DNA of 60,000 bases from Liolophura sinensis (GCF_032854445.1 NC_088295.1:92685805-92745804), one strand, 5' to 3'; shown: positions 9,619 through 20,492, numbered from the stretch's first letter. Numbers and translations are program-made. Notes: generated by a model not told the origin, from the sequence alone.

Positions 9619-12600
9619 CTGTGGAAGGAGGTAGTGATTCTTTGATATACTGACTTGGTCTTGAGCTTCTAAATGGTGAATCTCTGCAGCATAGGTGTTA
9701 ATAAGCTTCTGAGATCACTTAATTATGAAACGTGGAAACAGGAACAAACGTATTGTAGCTAGGTGGTATCCACCCCAGTGCGACAGGAACGTGGAAACAG
9801 GGACAAACGTATTGTAGCTAGGTGGTATCCACCCCAGTGCGACAGGAACGTGGAAACAGGGACAAACGTATTGTAGCTGGGTGGTATCCACCCCAGTGCG
9901 ACAGGAATTTTTCGAGAAATTTAATTAAAATTGAAAAACTGAGGATAAACCCCCATACAAACAAAGAAACAAGCAAACTGAAAAACACAAAGTAAAAAAG
10001 ACTCACTTTTAAGAACGATCTTCTTTCTCTTGCTTTCTGGAATATAAAGCATTTGCTTGTGTACAGGAGGCGACCAAAAGTCGGTGGATTACCGGGCACC
10101 CTGATTTCCTTCACCCATTAAACTGACCGCCATTTTGAAGGAGAAAAATTCTTAGGTACCAATTCGACATTAAACGTCAATGAAACAGACATTAAGTGAG
10201 TTTAGTTTCCGGATTTAAAAAAAAATCAAGAAAAGAACACACTTTTGTTTTAAAATTCCTAGTTTTGTGTTTTCAGTGCCAAACTTTCCATGTAAGAAGG
10301 CGTACAGCTCCTACTCCTATAGAATTAATGACTTAACTAATTGGACCCCATGTGCAATAGATTTTTTTTTACATGCATGCACCCAACACAATATTATCAG
10401 AAGCATTATGACACCTACCTGCAGCCAGTGCCAACAATTCTCCTAAGAGCATACAAGAGAAGAAAAAATAAATTAAAAAATTCGCCTGTCCAAATAAGGT
10501 AGTCATTCACGAAACTAAATCGTCATGCGCTGTGAGATGTAAAAATTCGCAACCCCTTTATTTGGGTTTGCTTTTTGTGACTTTTTTCCTGATTATTTAG
10601 ATTAAGATTATTTAAAGTTTATGATTAATTTTAATTTTGTAAATAAATGCCAACGACAACGGTAGATGGTGATGTTAAAGGGGTCATTTATGTTTGTGTT
10701 GACGCCACTCACGTGTTGCCATAGCGCAGCCAATCACATCGAACCGTAAGGATATATGGTTGAGCCAAGTCTGCGGGTTGATGCGGAGAAACCTGGCGAT
10801 GACAGGGCACTGGAACATATGCACCACTGGGCTGTCCTGATCAACATTACCCTGAAAGTACTGAGAAACCAACAAAAACGCCAATAAAAGACGACCAGCG
10901 CTACGTAGGAAACATTGGAAACAATGGCCAAAGCTGTATTGAAAACGCTACAAAATGGTGATACACAGTGGTCAAGGCTGTACTGAAAACGCTTCAAATC
11001 GGTATTACGCAATGGCCTAGGATGTGTTGAAAACGCTTCAAAACGGTAATACTCAATGACCGAGGGTGTGTTGAAAACGCTGCAAAACGGTGATACACAA
11101 TGGCCGAGGCTGTGCTGAAAACGCTACAAATGGGTAATACACAATGGTCAAGGCTGTTTTGAAAACGCTACAAATGGGTAATACACAATGCTCAAGGCTG
11201 TTTTGAAAACGCTACAAATCTGTAATAAGCAATGGTCAAGGCTATGTTGAAAACGCTACAAAACGGTGATTCACAATGGTAGAGACTGTGCTGAAAACGT
11301 TACAAATTGGTAATACACTATGGTCAAGGCTGTATTGAAAACGCTACAAATCGGTAATAAACAATGGTCAAGGCTGTGTTTAAAACGCTGCAAAACGGTG
11401 ATACACAATGGTCAAGGCTGTATTGAAAACGCTTCAAATCGGTATTACACAATGGCCGAGGATGTATTTAAAACGTTGCAAAACGGATACATAATGGTCA
11501 AGACTGTACTGAAAACGCTACAAAACGGTAATACACAATCGTCGAGGCTGTATTTAAAACGCTGCAAAACGGTGAAACACAATGGTCAAGGCTGTGTTGA
11601 AAACGCTGCAAAACTGTGAAACACAATGGCCAAGGCTGTATTGAAAATGCTGGAAAACGCTTATAAACCCCGAAAAACATGCACTGATAAACGAGCGACA
11701 GCAATATATCAGTATTGAAAATGTTCGGAAAGGCTCAGGCTGAAATTAAATACTGATAAAAATAGAAAATACTTTAAGAAGAATTATTTGAAAATGTTGA
11801 GAAACAAAAAAAAAGAAGATTATTGCAAAGAACAGAAAGCGATGATGTACAAAGACCAGTTTTGATGAGTTTGCAATTGATACCACAAAGCATGATCAAC
11901 AGAAAAAAAATTTCTTATGAATAATGAGAAAAACTAACTGACTGCGCTAAATGATGGTGACCAACGTGAAACAGTGATAAACAGGTAATAAAACAGAGGT
12001 AAAACGCGCAACAAAGAACGAAAGGTGTGGAGAAACATGTTTTTTTCCCCACTAGTTCAGCTGTTTTTGTTATAGCTACTCACCACGTCTGTGTTCGCGT
12101 TGTCCTGTATGGTCTTCCAGCGCTTGCCGTCCAGGCTGTAAAGCACCTTGAAATGGGTCACCCTCTGGTAGCAGCACCCGTCCCCCGGATACACATTCCG
12201 GCCCTTGATGACCACCCCCCGGACAACACTGACTGTCCGGAACTCGACCTGCCGGAAAAGACATAGACCAGGGACGAATAATAAGCATACAATGGCGTCG
12301 GTTGGTTTACATTTATTCATTTAAGAAATTTGCCTTTAAGACAATTTGGACAGAAAGTAAACATAATACGGTAATTAAATTACGGTGTTAACATCTTCAA
12401 TCAGTCGATAGGTTAATTTCGTTAATTTTTTTTTATATAAATCACCTTCCGCTGCAGCTCCAATGTGCTCCATTTTGTTCGATTTACATATACAGTAAGC
12501 TGTATGATCAAATTAGACTGTGCGAGGTTTCCTGATTTGCAAGTAAGACTGAATTTCCACTTTTGTGACGTCGGTAAGGTTATGGTTGGAAAGAATCGCA

Positions 12601-15599
12601 CTGGCTGGAGCAAACCGCCGCCCTTTGTTAGATACCTCACAAATCTCCCGACTTAAAGCCACGCGCGGCCACACTGGCCAAGGGCATGACATTGGCAACT
12701 AGACAAACAGAGATTATGTCGGACGGTATGAAGTTTTCTGATTTAAATGTTGATTATGTTGGACGGTATGAAGTTTCCTGATTTAAATGTAAGATTATGT
12801 TGGACGGTATGAAGTTTCCTGATTTAAATGTAAGATTATGTTGGACGGTATGAAGTTTCCTGATTTAAATGTAAGATTATGTTGGACGGTATGAAGTTCC
12901 CCGATTTAAATGTAAGATTACGTTGGACGGTAAGAGGTTTGTTATGACAGCAAAAGGTTTGTTGATTTAAATTAAATTGAACGGTATGAGGTGCATATTG
13001 AACGGTATAAGGTGCATACCTGGATGAACTGGTAGATGTCCTCGTACTGAGCGGACCACGCCCCCCTTTGGTACACACCGGTGTTGTCAATGTGGGCGGT
13101 GGCATTCAGACGAGCCCTCTCTGGACCGTAGTTGTCGCTGGGACGAGTGCTGTGTCTGGTGGATGAGGCGGTAAGGGCCACATCACTTACCCCCTGCTCC
13201 CCTGTCACCAAGTACTGGCTACAAATGTCTGTCGGTGAGAGAGGGGAGTCGAGCTAAAGTCAGCGAGAGGGAGAGTTGGGCTAAATTCAGTGACTGAGAG
13301 ATTCGGGCTAAAGTCAATGAGAGACTTGTCGAGCTAAAGTCAGCGAAAGAGGGTTTTCGGGCTGAAGTCAGTGAGAGAGGGCAATCGGGCCAGACTCTAT
13401 GAGAGGATTAAAGTCAGTGAGAGAGGAGAGTTAGGCGAAAGCCAGTAAGAGAGGAGAGTCAGGCTGGGGTCAGTGAGAGAGTCGAGATAAAGTCAGTGAG
13501 GGAGAAGAGCCACGCTGAAGTCTACGAGAGAGGAGAGTGAGACTGAAGTCAGTGAGAGAGAGTCAGACTTAAGTCAGTTAGAGAGGAGAGTCAGACTAAA
13601 ATCAGCGAGAGAGGAAAGCTAGTCTGGGGTGAACATATACAGTTGTGTCTGTGCCGAAAATCGGATTCGGCCACTGGAGTTCTCTTCTCGAAAACCCCAA
13701 AACATGAAAAGGCGAATTACCCTATATTTCGTGGAAATATAAAGTCGAAAATGAGAAAACTCCAGTGGCAGCATCTGGCTTCCGTAGATTACCGATCACT
13801 GTCAAAACACACAGAAGACATTTACCATGAAATGTTCACAGACATGTTGTCAGGGTCGGGTATATGCTCACAGAATCTCTCAGCTTGGTACAGGAATAGT
13901 TTATTAGACTTTTCTTTTGAATACATTCTACGTTTATACAATTTGAAATGAAGCAAACAGTACCAGCTTACCTTTGGCCGATTGGAAGAAAGCAGAGCAC
14001 ATCCAGGTACCTACAACGAAACAATGGTGTGAATAAAATTAAAGATCCATTTTAGAATCCTGTAAATGAGTTAAAAGGATAGAGGAAAAGGAATGAGTGC
14101 ATACATGTACTGACGTCCTGCTTAACAATTTCCCTGTCATATGACTACGAAGGAGTCCTTAGTACACTAAAAGGAACTGTAAAACGATAAGTATGGTTTT
14201 GAGGGTAATGAAGGCCGATTTTTTAAAAAAGTAATAGCCACATATAGTATATGCGATTCTGTCTGTATCCAACACACATTCAAGCACGTCAGTCACTGTC
14301 AGAGAAAGCCGCATGGACCAAGTACTCATTGTGGAAAAGAATCAAATACCATGTCGAGGCAAAAAATGGGACATTTATAACTGATATTGTAAATACACAC
14401 GCACAAAACACGCATATTGGAAAATTTCAGTGTTCTACTCATAGATGTACTTAACGAGTGATAAATGGTGAAGATATCTTTTATGATATCGTATTCATGT
14501 TCGCATGCTCTCAGAACATCACTATAAACTCGTGCGCAGCTTGAAGCCAAAGCTACCGATAAATGGTGTAGGACCCACAATGGTGTTTTCCCTCGCAGCC
14601 TGGAACAAAACCCTATCTCAGGCCGACAGGGCGCGCTTGTGTTCAGCTTGGAACCAGAACTCACGGGCAGATACACGATCAGGCTCCACAATGGTGTCAG
14701 CTTGGAACCAGAACTCATGGATAGATACATGATGAAGGCTCCACAATGGTGTCAGCTTGGAACCAGAACCCATGGACAGATACACGATGATGGTTCCACA
14801 GTGGTGTTTCCCTTCTTCCAGACCGACAGGGTGCGTTTGCGTCCAGGTTTGAACCAGAACTAATGGACAGACGCATGATGAAGGCTCTCAAACCGATAGG
14901 GCGTGCTTGCGTTCAGCTTGGAACCAAATCCCCCCCCCCCCCCCCCCCCGACAGACGCGGCTCCACAATGGTGTTTTCCTTCTTCTAGACCGACAGGGTG
15001 CGATTGCGTCCTGCTTAGAGCCAGAACTCATGGACAGATGCGTAATGAAAGCTCCGCGATGGTGTTTTCCTTCTCTCAGATCGATAGGGCGTGCTTGCGT
15101 TCAGCTTGGAACCAAACCTCCGGACAGACGCATGATGAGCGCTCGACAATGGTGTTTTTCTTCTCCCTCAGTTACATCAGTACCCATTTGACCTCTGCTT
15201 TATTAAGCTTTCAACTTTGGATAAACAAGGAAATGATCATTCTAACATCTGAAGTTATATCTGTAATAATCTTTCATAAAAAAGTTAATGCACGGAAGGG
15301 AAAAATCTTGAGTATCGACAACCAGATGAATTCATTGCTGAGAAAACAATGGTAATGTATTTAAAATTGAGTCACACATTTACCAGATGCTATGTAATAC
15401 AACAGTACGCAATGTATATGCTGAGCGTATCGACACCAGTGACAGTTTTAAACAACTCACGCTCTCGTGATATAAATGATGCAGATTATTTATCAGGAAG
15501 TCTACGGCTCTTCTATTATTGGAATTTTAAATGACACTTACCAGAGTAAAATCCCAGAATAATGAGCGAAATAAATGGGAGTTTACGGTTCCGCTTCAT
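9434..15599 (-). CDS. Secreted discoidin (F5/8 type C) plus chitin-binding protein, six exons
   Basis: Exons in transcript order: 15599-15542, 14010-13972, 13228-13020, 12248-12084, 10860-10713, 9618-9434. All five introns are GT-AG, and the phases agree (1,1,0,0,1). The 804 coding bases give one uninterrupted frame of 267 residues. Residues 1-26 look like a signal peptide: basic MKRNRK, a hydrophobic LPFISLIILGFYS, and a likely cut after CSA. Residues 35-202 are a discoidin domain bounded by its usual first and last cysteines, with V-A-L-T-A-S-S, G-A-W-S-A, F-I-Q-V-E-F, V-V-I-K-G-R, Y-S-L-D-G-K-R-W and A-R-F-L-R-I-N-P. Residues 213-263 fit the peritrophin-A (CBM14) cysteine pattern exactly (spacings 13, 5, 9, 12, 6), with one extra pair, C209 and C224. 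Discoidin domains bind sugars or lipids and CBM14 binds chitin, so an extracellular matrix, mucus or defence role is inferred. The domain calls are firm; the biological role is not known. Confidence 0.88.
9726..9907. repeat. 59-bp minisatellite in intron 5, three copies
   Basis: Three nearly identical copies of a 59-bp unit beginning cgtggaaacagggacaaacg (9731, 9790, 9849). Lies in the last intron of the discoidin gene. Confidence 0.9.
10066..10135 (+). mobile_element. SINE tail fragment in intron 5
   Basis: ccgggcaccctgatttcctt with cacccattaaactgaccgcc resembles the body of the SINE at 18657-18915. It is short and diverged, with no head. Confidence 0.4.
10713..10860 (-). CDS. Discoidin gene exon 5: end of discoidin domain
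   Basis: The acceptor follows gtttctcag; the donor is cac/gtgagt. Encodes Y-F-Q-G-N-V-D-Q-D to I-G-C-A-M-A-T, residues 158-206, with the domain-closing cysteine 202. Ends phase 1, matching exon 6. Confidence 0.88.
10915..11690. repeat. 44-bp minisatellite in intron 4, about 17 copies
   Basis: Unit close to caatggtcaaggctgtattg, aaaacgctacaaatcggtaa, taca. Copies diverge modestly (gcttcaaa, gctgcaaa). Open frames through it on both strands are repeat artefacts. It fills most of intron 4. Confidence 0.92.
11691..12083. other. Remainder of intron 4
   Basis: A-rich unique sequence between the 44-bp array and exon 4. No feature recognised. Confidence 0.4.
12084..12248 (-). CDS. Discoidin gene exon 4: core of discoidin domain
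   Basis: A 165-bp phase-0 exon between acceptor ttccggcag and donor gtg/gtgagt. Encodes residues 103-157, V-E-F-R-T-V-S-V-V-R-G-V-V-I-K-G-R through W-K-T-I-Q-D-N. A C-C pair sits in the middle. Confidence 0.9.
12249..12710. other. Proximal intron 3, unique
   Basis: Frames of about 60-70 codons occur on both strands, but none shows a domain or fits the splice pattern of the host gene. Confidence 0.4.
12711..13010. repeat. 41-bp minisatellite in intron 3, about six copies
   Basis: Unit gattatgttggacggtatga, agtttcctgatttaaatgta, a. The last copies degrade to aacggtatgaggtgcata just before the exon 3 donor, so the array runs almost to the splice site. Confidence 0.9.
13020..13228 (-). CDS. Discoidin gene exon 3: first half of discoidin domain
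   Basis: The acceptor follows ctctctcaccgacag; the donor is cag/gtatgc. It encodes residues 34-102 from I-C-S-Q-Y-L to Y-Q-F-I-Q, including the domain's first cysteine, the A-L-T-A-S-S motif and R-G-A-W-S-A. Confidence 0.87.
13235..13640. repeat. Degenerate repeat of about 30 bp in intron 2
   Basis: Irregular units of gagagaggagagtc, aggctaaagtcagt type, about 13 copies, starting within a few bases of the exon 3 acceptor. On the minus strand it gives pyrimidine-rich sequence next to the acceptor and may supply its polypyrimidine tract. Confidence 0.8.
13641..13971. other. Intron 2 remainder with an unassigned plus-strand frame
   Basis: A 102-codon plus-strand frame (13643-13951) lies antisense to the intron. 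It has no recognised domain and no transcription signals, so it is left uncalled. Confidence 0.4.
13972..14010 (-). CDS. Discoidin gene exon 2: 39-bp microexon
   Basis: Flanked by acceptor ttgtag and donor gtaagc. It supplies G-T-W-M-C-S-A-F-F-Q-S-A-K, finishing the signal peptide and starting the mature chain. Phase 1 at both ends, as required by exons 1 and 3. Confidence 0.75.
14011..14560. other. Intron 1 left part, unique
   Basis: No domain, RNA gene or repeat recognised between exon 2 and the intron 1 array. Confidence 0.4.
14561..15170. repeat. Compound minisatellite in intron 1
   Basis: Units of about 56 bp and longer compound units share ggctccacaatggtgt, cagcttggaaccagaact and catggacagatacatgatga. 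A run of about 19 C lies near 14932-14950. Confidence 0.85.
15171..15541. other. Intron 1 right part, unique
   Basis: No feature recognised between the compound array and exon 1. Confidence 0.4.
15542..15599 (-). CDS. Discoidin gene exon 1: start codon and signal peptide
   Basis: ATG at 15599-15597 opens M-K-R-N-R-K-L-P-F-I-S-L-I-I-L-G-F-Y-S, then one base of a split glycine codon and the donor g/gtaagt. The preceding minus-strand sequence holds two very short upstream frames (ATG near 15690 and 15660, each closing within seven codons), which could damp translation. Confidence 0.82.
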
Positions 15600-15744
15600 G
15601 TGTCGTCCTTCCTAACTTGTCAACAAAATATGATGTTTTATAAATTCTGGTTTTATGTCATGAAAATATCAGAGCTATCTCTGTAAGAGGCCCATGAGTC
15701 GTATCTAAGAGAGCGTCCCCGACAGAATACCGGTACCATACCAT

Positions 15745-15751
15745 CTATATA
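15745..15751 (-). promoter_or_regulatory. Candidate TATA box of the discoidin gene
   Basis: The minus strand reads TATATAG here, about 147 bp before the start codon. A transcription start near 15715-15720 would give a 5-prime UTR of about 120 bases carrying the two very short upstream frames. Inferred from sequence and spacing only. Confidence 0.4.
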
Positions 15752-15952
15752 GGCTTGAATGAGTGCTAAATGACTGTGAGCAGTAAAACATTACAGATAC
15801 ACCTAACTTTGTAGACAGGTAACACGCAGCATATGACACAAACGCGAGAGAAGAATAGCTCAGACAACGGCTCACTGTACACACCTATTATAGACGTTTA
15901 CCGGAGCAGATTTCAAAGAGTCTCGGGCGTGATTTTTCCTCAAATCTTACGA

Positions 15953-16060
15953 TTAGTTCAATTTCTGAAGAGATACCAGGGCAGGTAGGTACTGTCTGGC
16001 CTCTGCCTTGGTCCGACAGGTGTGGGAAAGCAGTTTCATGGCCCACAAAGCTTTATCTGT
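15953..16060 (-). CDS. Terminal exon of an unidentified minus-strand gene
   Basis: A textbook acceptor (tttgtttcttttctctcccag, polypyrimidine then cag at 16063-16061) is followed by 35 phase-0 codons and TAA. The residues start T-D-K-A-L-W-A-M-K-L-L-S-H-T-C and end L-P-A-L-V-S-L-Q-K-L-N. Codon use and the mix of helix-forming residues look coding, and the style recalls the last helices of an alpha-helical repeat protein, but I do not recognise the family. The same frame stays open into the upstream intron, so a longer exon cannot be excluded. Earlier exons were not located; arrays and SINEs occupy the next 5 kb. The stop lies about 200 bp upstream of the discoidin gene's TATA candidate, so the two same-strand genes are tightly spaced. 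Confidence 0.5.
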   Translation of the reverse strand, partial: TDKALWAMKLLSHTCRTKAEARQYLPALVSLQKLN

Positions 16061-16069
16061 CTGGGAGAG

Positions 16070-16550
16070 AAAAGAAACAAACGATGACTTGAAAGGAGGT
16101 CGTATTGTCCTGAGAGCCACGCCCATGGAGGGGTGGGTACGTCTCAGACGCACACGTGCCCTCACAATGTTGTCCCACTTCTACATCATTCTACACCCAC
16201 ATGTAGGCCTACCTGCTTCTTTCTAACACCCAAGGGTGAAATTCTAATGATTACCTTTTATTGTACAATACAAACGTTTATTTACACGAGATTGTTATGT
16301 TAATGATCCCAAACACCAAGTTTGACGGGTAGATAAAGTCAGCTAGGTGCAGTAACGGCACAACGGCTGTAAAGTTAATATAAGAATGTACAGTGCACAT
16401 GAAGAAGCATTCATTCATTACACGTGTATAATAGTTGGTTCTAACAGACAAATGACCACAGACTGTACAATCAGTCTACTTATTACACATCTCCTGCCAG
16501 GCCACAGAAAATGAACAAGCATTCACTCATTACACATCTAAGGAGAACCT
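16070..16550. other. Unique sequence upstream of the terminal exon
   Basis: A pair of related 40-bp stretches (attcattacacgtgta near 16411 and attcactcattacacatcta near 16523) suggests an old duplication. No further exon recognised. Confidence 0.35.
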
Positions 16551-17005
16551 CTACAGTAGCAGGCACAGGGAGATTGCGCGTGCGACGTGAACAGGGGTGG
16601 ACAGAAGGTGTGTGCTGTGTGGAAAGGTGTAGGCAGAATCTGTGCGGCGTGGGCAGAAAGTGCTTGCGGTGTGGACAGGCGTGGGCAGATTGTGCGTACT
16701 GTGTGGGAAGGCGTGGGCAGATTGTGCGTGAGGTGTGCACAGACTTGGGCACATATTTTCGTGTGGATGGACAGGCGTGGGCAGAATGTGCGTGCGTTGT
16801 GGACAGGCGTGGGCAGAATGTGCGTGCGTTGTGGACAGGCGTGGGCAGAATGTGCGTGCGGTGTGGACAGGCGTGGGCAGATTGTGCGTGAGGTGTAGAC
16901 AAGCTTTTGCAGAATTTGCGTGTGGATGGTCAGGCGTGGGCAGAATGTACGTGCGGTGTGGATAGGCGTGGGCAGAATGTGCGTGCTGTGTTGCGTGTGG
17001 CACCG
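16551..17005. repeat. 32-bp minisatellite, about 14 copies
   Basis: Unit ggacaggcgtgggcagaatg with tgcgtgcgttgt. GC-rich compared with its surroundings. Long frames on both strands are repeat artefacts. Confidence 0.92.
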
Positions 17006-17034
17006 ACATGTGCGGGGAGAATATATCTGTAACT

Positions 17035-17515
17035 CATTATCCAGCTTGTATCCACTGACCGTTTGTCTCTAAGCCCCTATCCATCTTGTATCCCCTGACC
17101 GTTTGTCTCTAAGCCCCTATCCATCTTGTATCCACTGACCGTTTGTCTCTAAGCCCCTATCCAGCTTGTATCCACTGACCGTTTGTCTTCAAGCTCCTTT
17201 CCAGCTTGTATCCACTGATCGTCTGTCTCTAAGCCCCTATCCAGCTTGTATCCACTGACCGTTTGTCTCTAAGCCCCTATCCAGTTTGTATCCACTGACC
17301 GTTTGTCTCTAAGCCCCTATCCAGCTTGTATCCACTGACCGGTTGTCTCTAATCCCCTATCCAGCTTGTATCCACTGACCATTTGTCTCTAATCCCCTAT
17401 CCAGCATGTATCCACTGACCGTTTGTCTCTAAGCCCCTATCCAGCTTGTATCCACTGACCGTTTGTTTCTAAGCCCCTATCCAGCTTGTATCTACTGACA
17501 ATTCGTCTCCTGGAC
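17035..17515. repeat. 40-bp minisatellite, about 12 copies
   Basis: Unit ccagcttgtatccactgacc, gtttgtctctaagcccctat, highly regular. Confidence 0.95.
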
Positions 17516-17607
17516 TATACATCCAGTTTGAATCCTCTGAGCATTTGTCTCTCGGTCATATATACAACTAGCAAATATCCAGCCAGGAGCATCTTTCAGC
17601 CATGTCT

Positions 17608-17775
17608 GGGGCATCCGTGGCCTAGTGGTTAGCTTGCACCACAATGTACAATGCAGAAGCATTTCACCACTGCCGTCGCCGTGAGTCAAAGTCCAGCTCA
17701 GGCTGGCTTCCTCTCCAGTCTGCAGTCGGAAGGTCTGTCAATAACCGGCGGGTGCTAGAGGTTTCCTCTAGTCGC
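17608..17775 (+). mobile_element. tRNA-headed SINE, 3-prime truncated
   Basis: The head carries A-box-like gtggcctagtggttagc and B-box-like gtgagtcaaagtccagctc, then the family body gctggcttcctctccagtct. The usual tail (ggcgtaaaacaccaat) is missing. Confidence 0.7.
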
Positions 17776-18329
17776 TACATGTATATGTGAGAATTTTATC
17801 TTTTGATTATTTTTTGGATAATTAGATGTTTTTTCTCTCAGTTTGTACCAATATAGATATATTTAAGTTACTGCTGAACTTCACAATTGACGGAGTCATC
17901 TGCCACTTAACGGAGAACCGTAGCACCTACCCACCCCTCCCCCTCCATACATCTGATATAGGTGGACGAAACCGGACAAAACCGCCTGAATCTTCTGACA
18001 ACTTTTCCAAGTAAATGAAAAACTGTTCCTTGCAATATGAAACGAAAATGGATGCATGTTTACAGGCACAGCGCTGTGTATCCATCCTTCGGCCTCTCGC
18101 TGCATGGGTGCATGTGCGGCGCTTTGCATGCAGATGGGTAACCACTGTTTGCAGGTGTTATATGCAGGCCTAGAATTTGTCTCAGTAAGACATTCAATGT
18201 TCTGTGCCATGAAAATGCACTTATACCATGACCCGAAATTTGAGTTTTAAATGGGCCTTTAACCTGCAAAAATGTTGGATGGACTTTTTAAACTTGAAGA
18301 GGCGACCTGAGGTGGGTGGGTGGATCTTT

Positions 18330-18412
18330 TTAGATTTATTTGATTTGATTGGAGTTTTACGCCGTAGTCATGAATATTTCACGGCCGCCAGCATTATAGT
18401 GGGGGGAAACTT
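18330..18412 (-). mobile_element. SINE tail fragment, minus orientation
   Basis: tttgattggagttttacgcc and gaatatttcacggccgccag are the reverse complement of the family tail. Confidence 0.7.
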
Positions 18413-18656
18413 TGCAGAATCCAAGAAAACCTGCTATTAAAACAATTTACATATACAATCACGAGTTGATCGTCCCAGTATGGTGATAGTTTCACTCCCC
18501 GCTGTCTTCCTCTCCAGTCCATCCTTTCCCGGTACAGTCATCAGTTTAACACATCGCCGGCTAATCAAGTGGCAGTATAACGGAAGTGTATTAATATAGA
18601 CTTACACAATGTATAACATTCACATGACTGAAAGTATTGCCCTACCGGCAATATAT

Positions 18657-18915
18657 GGGGCTCTCGCTGGCTCTAGTGGTTAAAGCGGTAGCTCATTGTG
18701 ACTAGCGAGTCTTGAAGAACAATGACAACGCCAGCTCGAGTCTAGCGCTCGATGCTGCGGCTTTAAGTCAGAGCGTTTGTCAACAAACTGGCGACGGGCG
18801 TTAGTTTACCCCGGGCACCCCTGTTTTCTCCGCCCATAAACCTAACCTCATCCAACGTATGAGTAACACATTATCCATTGCGGCGTTAAACACAGGTGTA
18901 ACAAATAAACATTCG
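18657..18915 (+). mobile_element. Second SINE family copy
   Basis: tRNA-like head ggctctagtggttaaagcgg with B-box-like gctcgagtctagcgctcga, body ccccgggcacccctgttttc, and tail gcggcgttaaacacaggtgt followed by aacaaataaac. It differs from the main family in head and tail. Confidence 0.65.
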
Positions 18916-19244
18916 TGATAAAGCAAGTAATGAGGTTCAGGATGAATGACGTTCATAAAAACCATGATTCATAATAGAGGCTGGGGCTCCGATGGCTCGT
19001 CCGAGTAATACATTTCTGTCTGCGCGGATGATCGTTCCATAACTCAGTAATTCTCGTCAGCTCCAGCTTGTAGTTCATTCTCGTGCTCTATCCTGTACAC
19101 AGTTAACAGTGATTATACATGTAGACAGCCATATGGGAGCGTATTATAGCAATAACAATTATATCACCCATATGTGATGAGAAACAAATGCCTTCAGTAT
19201 GTAAATGAACACAAATAACCGGGAATACATATGATACTAACAAA
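18916..19244. other. Unique spacer
   Basis: A tRNA-head-like snippet ggggctccgatggctcgtcc near 18979 may be another SINE head, too short to call. Confidence 0.35.
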
Positions 19245-20455
19245 ACAAATAATATAGATGATACTGACGACACAAATAATGCACATGATACTAACGACAC
19301 AAATAATACAAATAATACAGATGATACTAACGACACAAATAATACAGATGATACTAACGACACAAATAATACAGATGATACTAACAACACAAATAATGCA
19401 CATGATACTAACGACACAAATAATACAGATGATACTAACAACACAAATAATGCACATGATACTAACGACACAAATAATACAGATGATACTAACGACACAA
19501 ATAATGCACATGATACTAACGACACAAATAATACAGATGATACTAACAACACAAATAATACAGATGATACTAACGACACAAATAATGCACATGATACTAA
19601 CGACACAAATAATACAGATGATACTAACAACACAAATAATGCACATGATACTAACGACACAAATAATACAGATGATACTAACAACACAAATAATGCACAT
19701 GATACTAACGACACAAATAATGCACATGATACTAACGACACAAATAATGCACATGATACTAACAACACAAATAATGCACATGATACTAACGACACAAATA
19801 ATGCACATGATACTAACGACACAAATAATGCACATGATACTAACGACACAAATAATACAGATGATACTAACAACACAAATAATGCACATGATACTAACGA
19901 CACAAATAATACAGATGATACTAACGACACAAATAATACAGATGATACTAACAACACAAATAATGCACATGATACTAACGACACAAATAATACAGATGAT
20001 ACTAACGACACAAATAATACAGATCATACTAACAACACAAATAATACAGATGATACTAACAAACACAAATAATACAGATGATACAGATGATACTAACGAC
20101 ACAAATAATGCACATGATACAGATGATACTAACAACACATATAATATAGATGATACTAAAGACGCAAATAATACAGATGATACTAACGACACAAATAATA
20201 CAGATGATACTAACAACACAAATAATACAGATGATACAGATGATACTAACGACACAAATAATACAGATGATACTAACAACACAAATAATACAGATGATAC
20301 AGATAATACTAACAACACATATAATACAGATGATACTAAAGACGCAAATAATACAGATGATACTAACGACACAAATAATACAGATGATACTAACGACACA
20401 GATGATACAGATGATACTAACAACACAAATAATACAGATGATACTACGTGGCGCA
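19245..20455. repeat. 27-bp minisatellite, about 45 copies
   Basis: Unit acaaataatacagatgata, ctaacgac, alternating with a gcacatgata variant. The right third adds 9-bp insertions (acagatgat) and kindred units (acatataatatagatgat). Divisible by three, so open frames of 400 codons appear on both strands in several frames. Not coding. Confidence 0.96.
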
Positions 20456-20492
20456 ACGGTTTTCTCTGTTATTATATGTGAAAAAAAACCCA

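Noticed and set aside
12027-12266. 79-codon plus-strand frame
   Set aside because: Antisense shadow of discoidin exon 4, which has matching splice sites and domain homology on the minus strand.
13643-13951. 102-codon plus-strand frame in intron 2
   Set aside because: No domain, no splice or promoter signals, antisense to a well-supported gene.
19194-20481. 400-codon frames in the 27-bp array on both strands
   Set aside because: Same reason: periodicity divisible by three and stop-poor units. Residues are pure repeat artefact.
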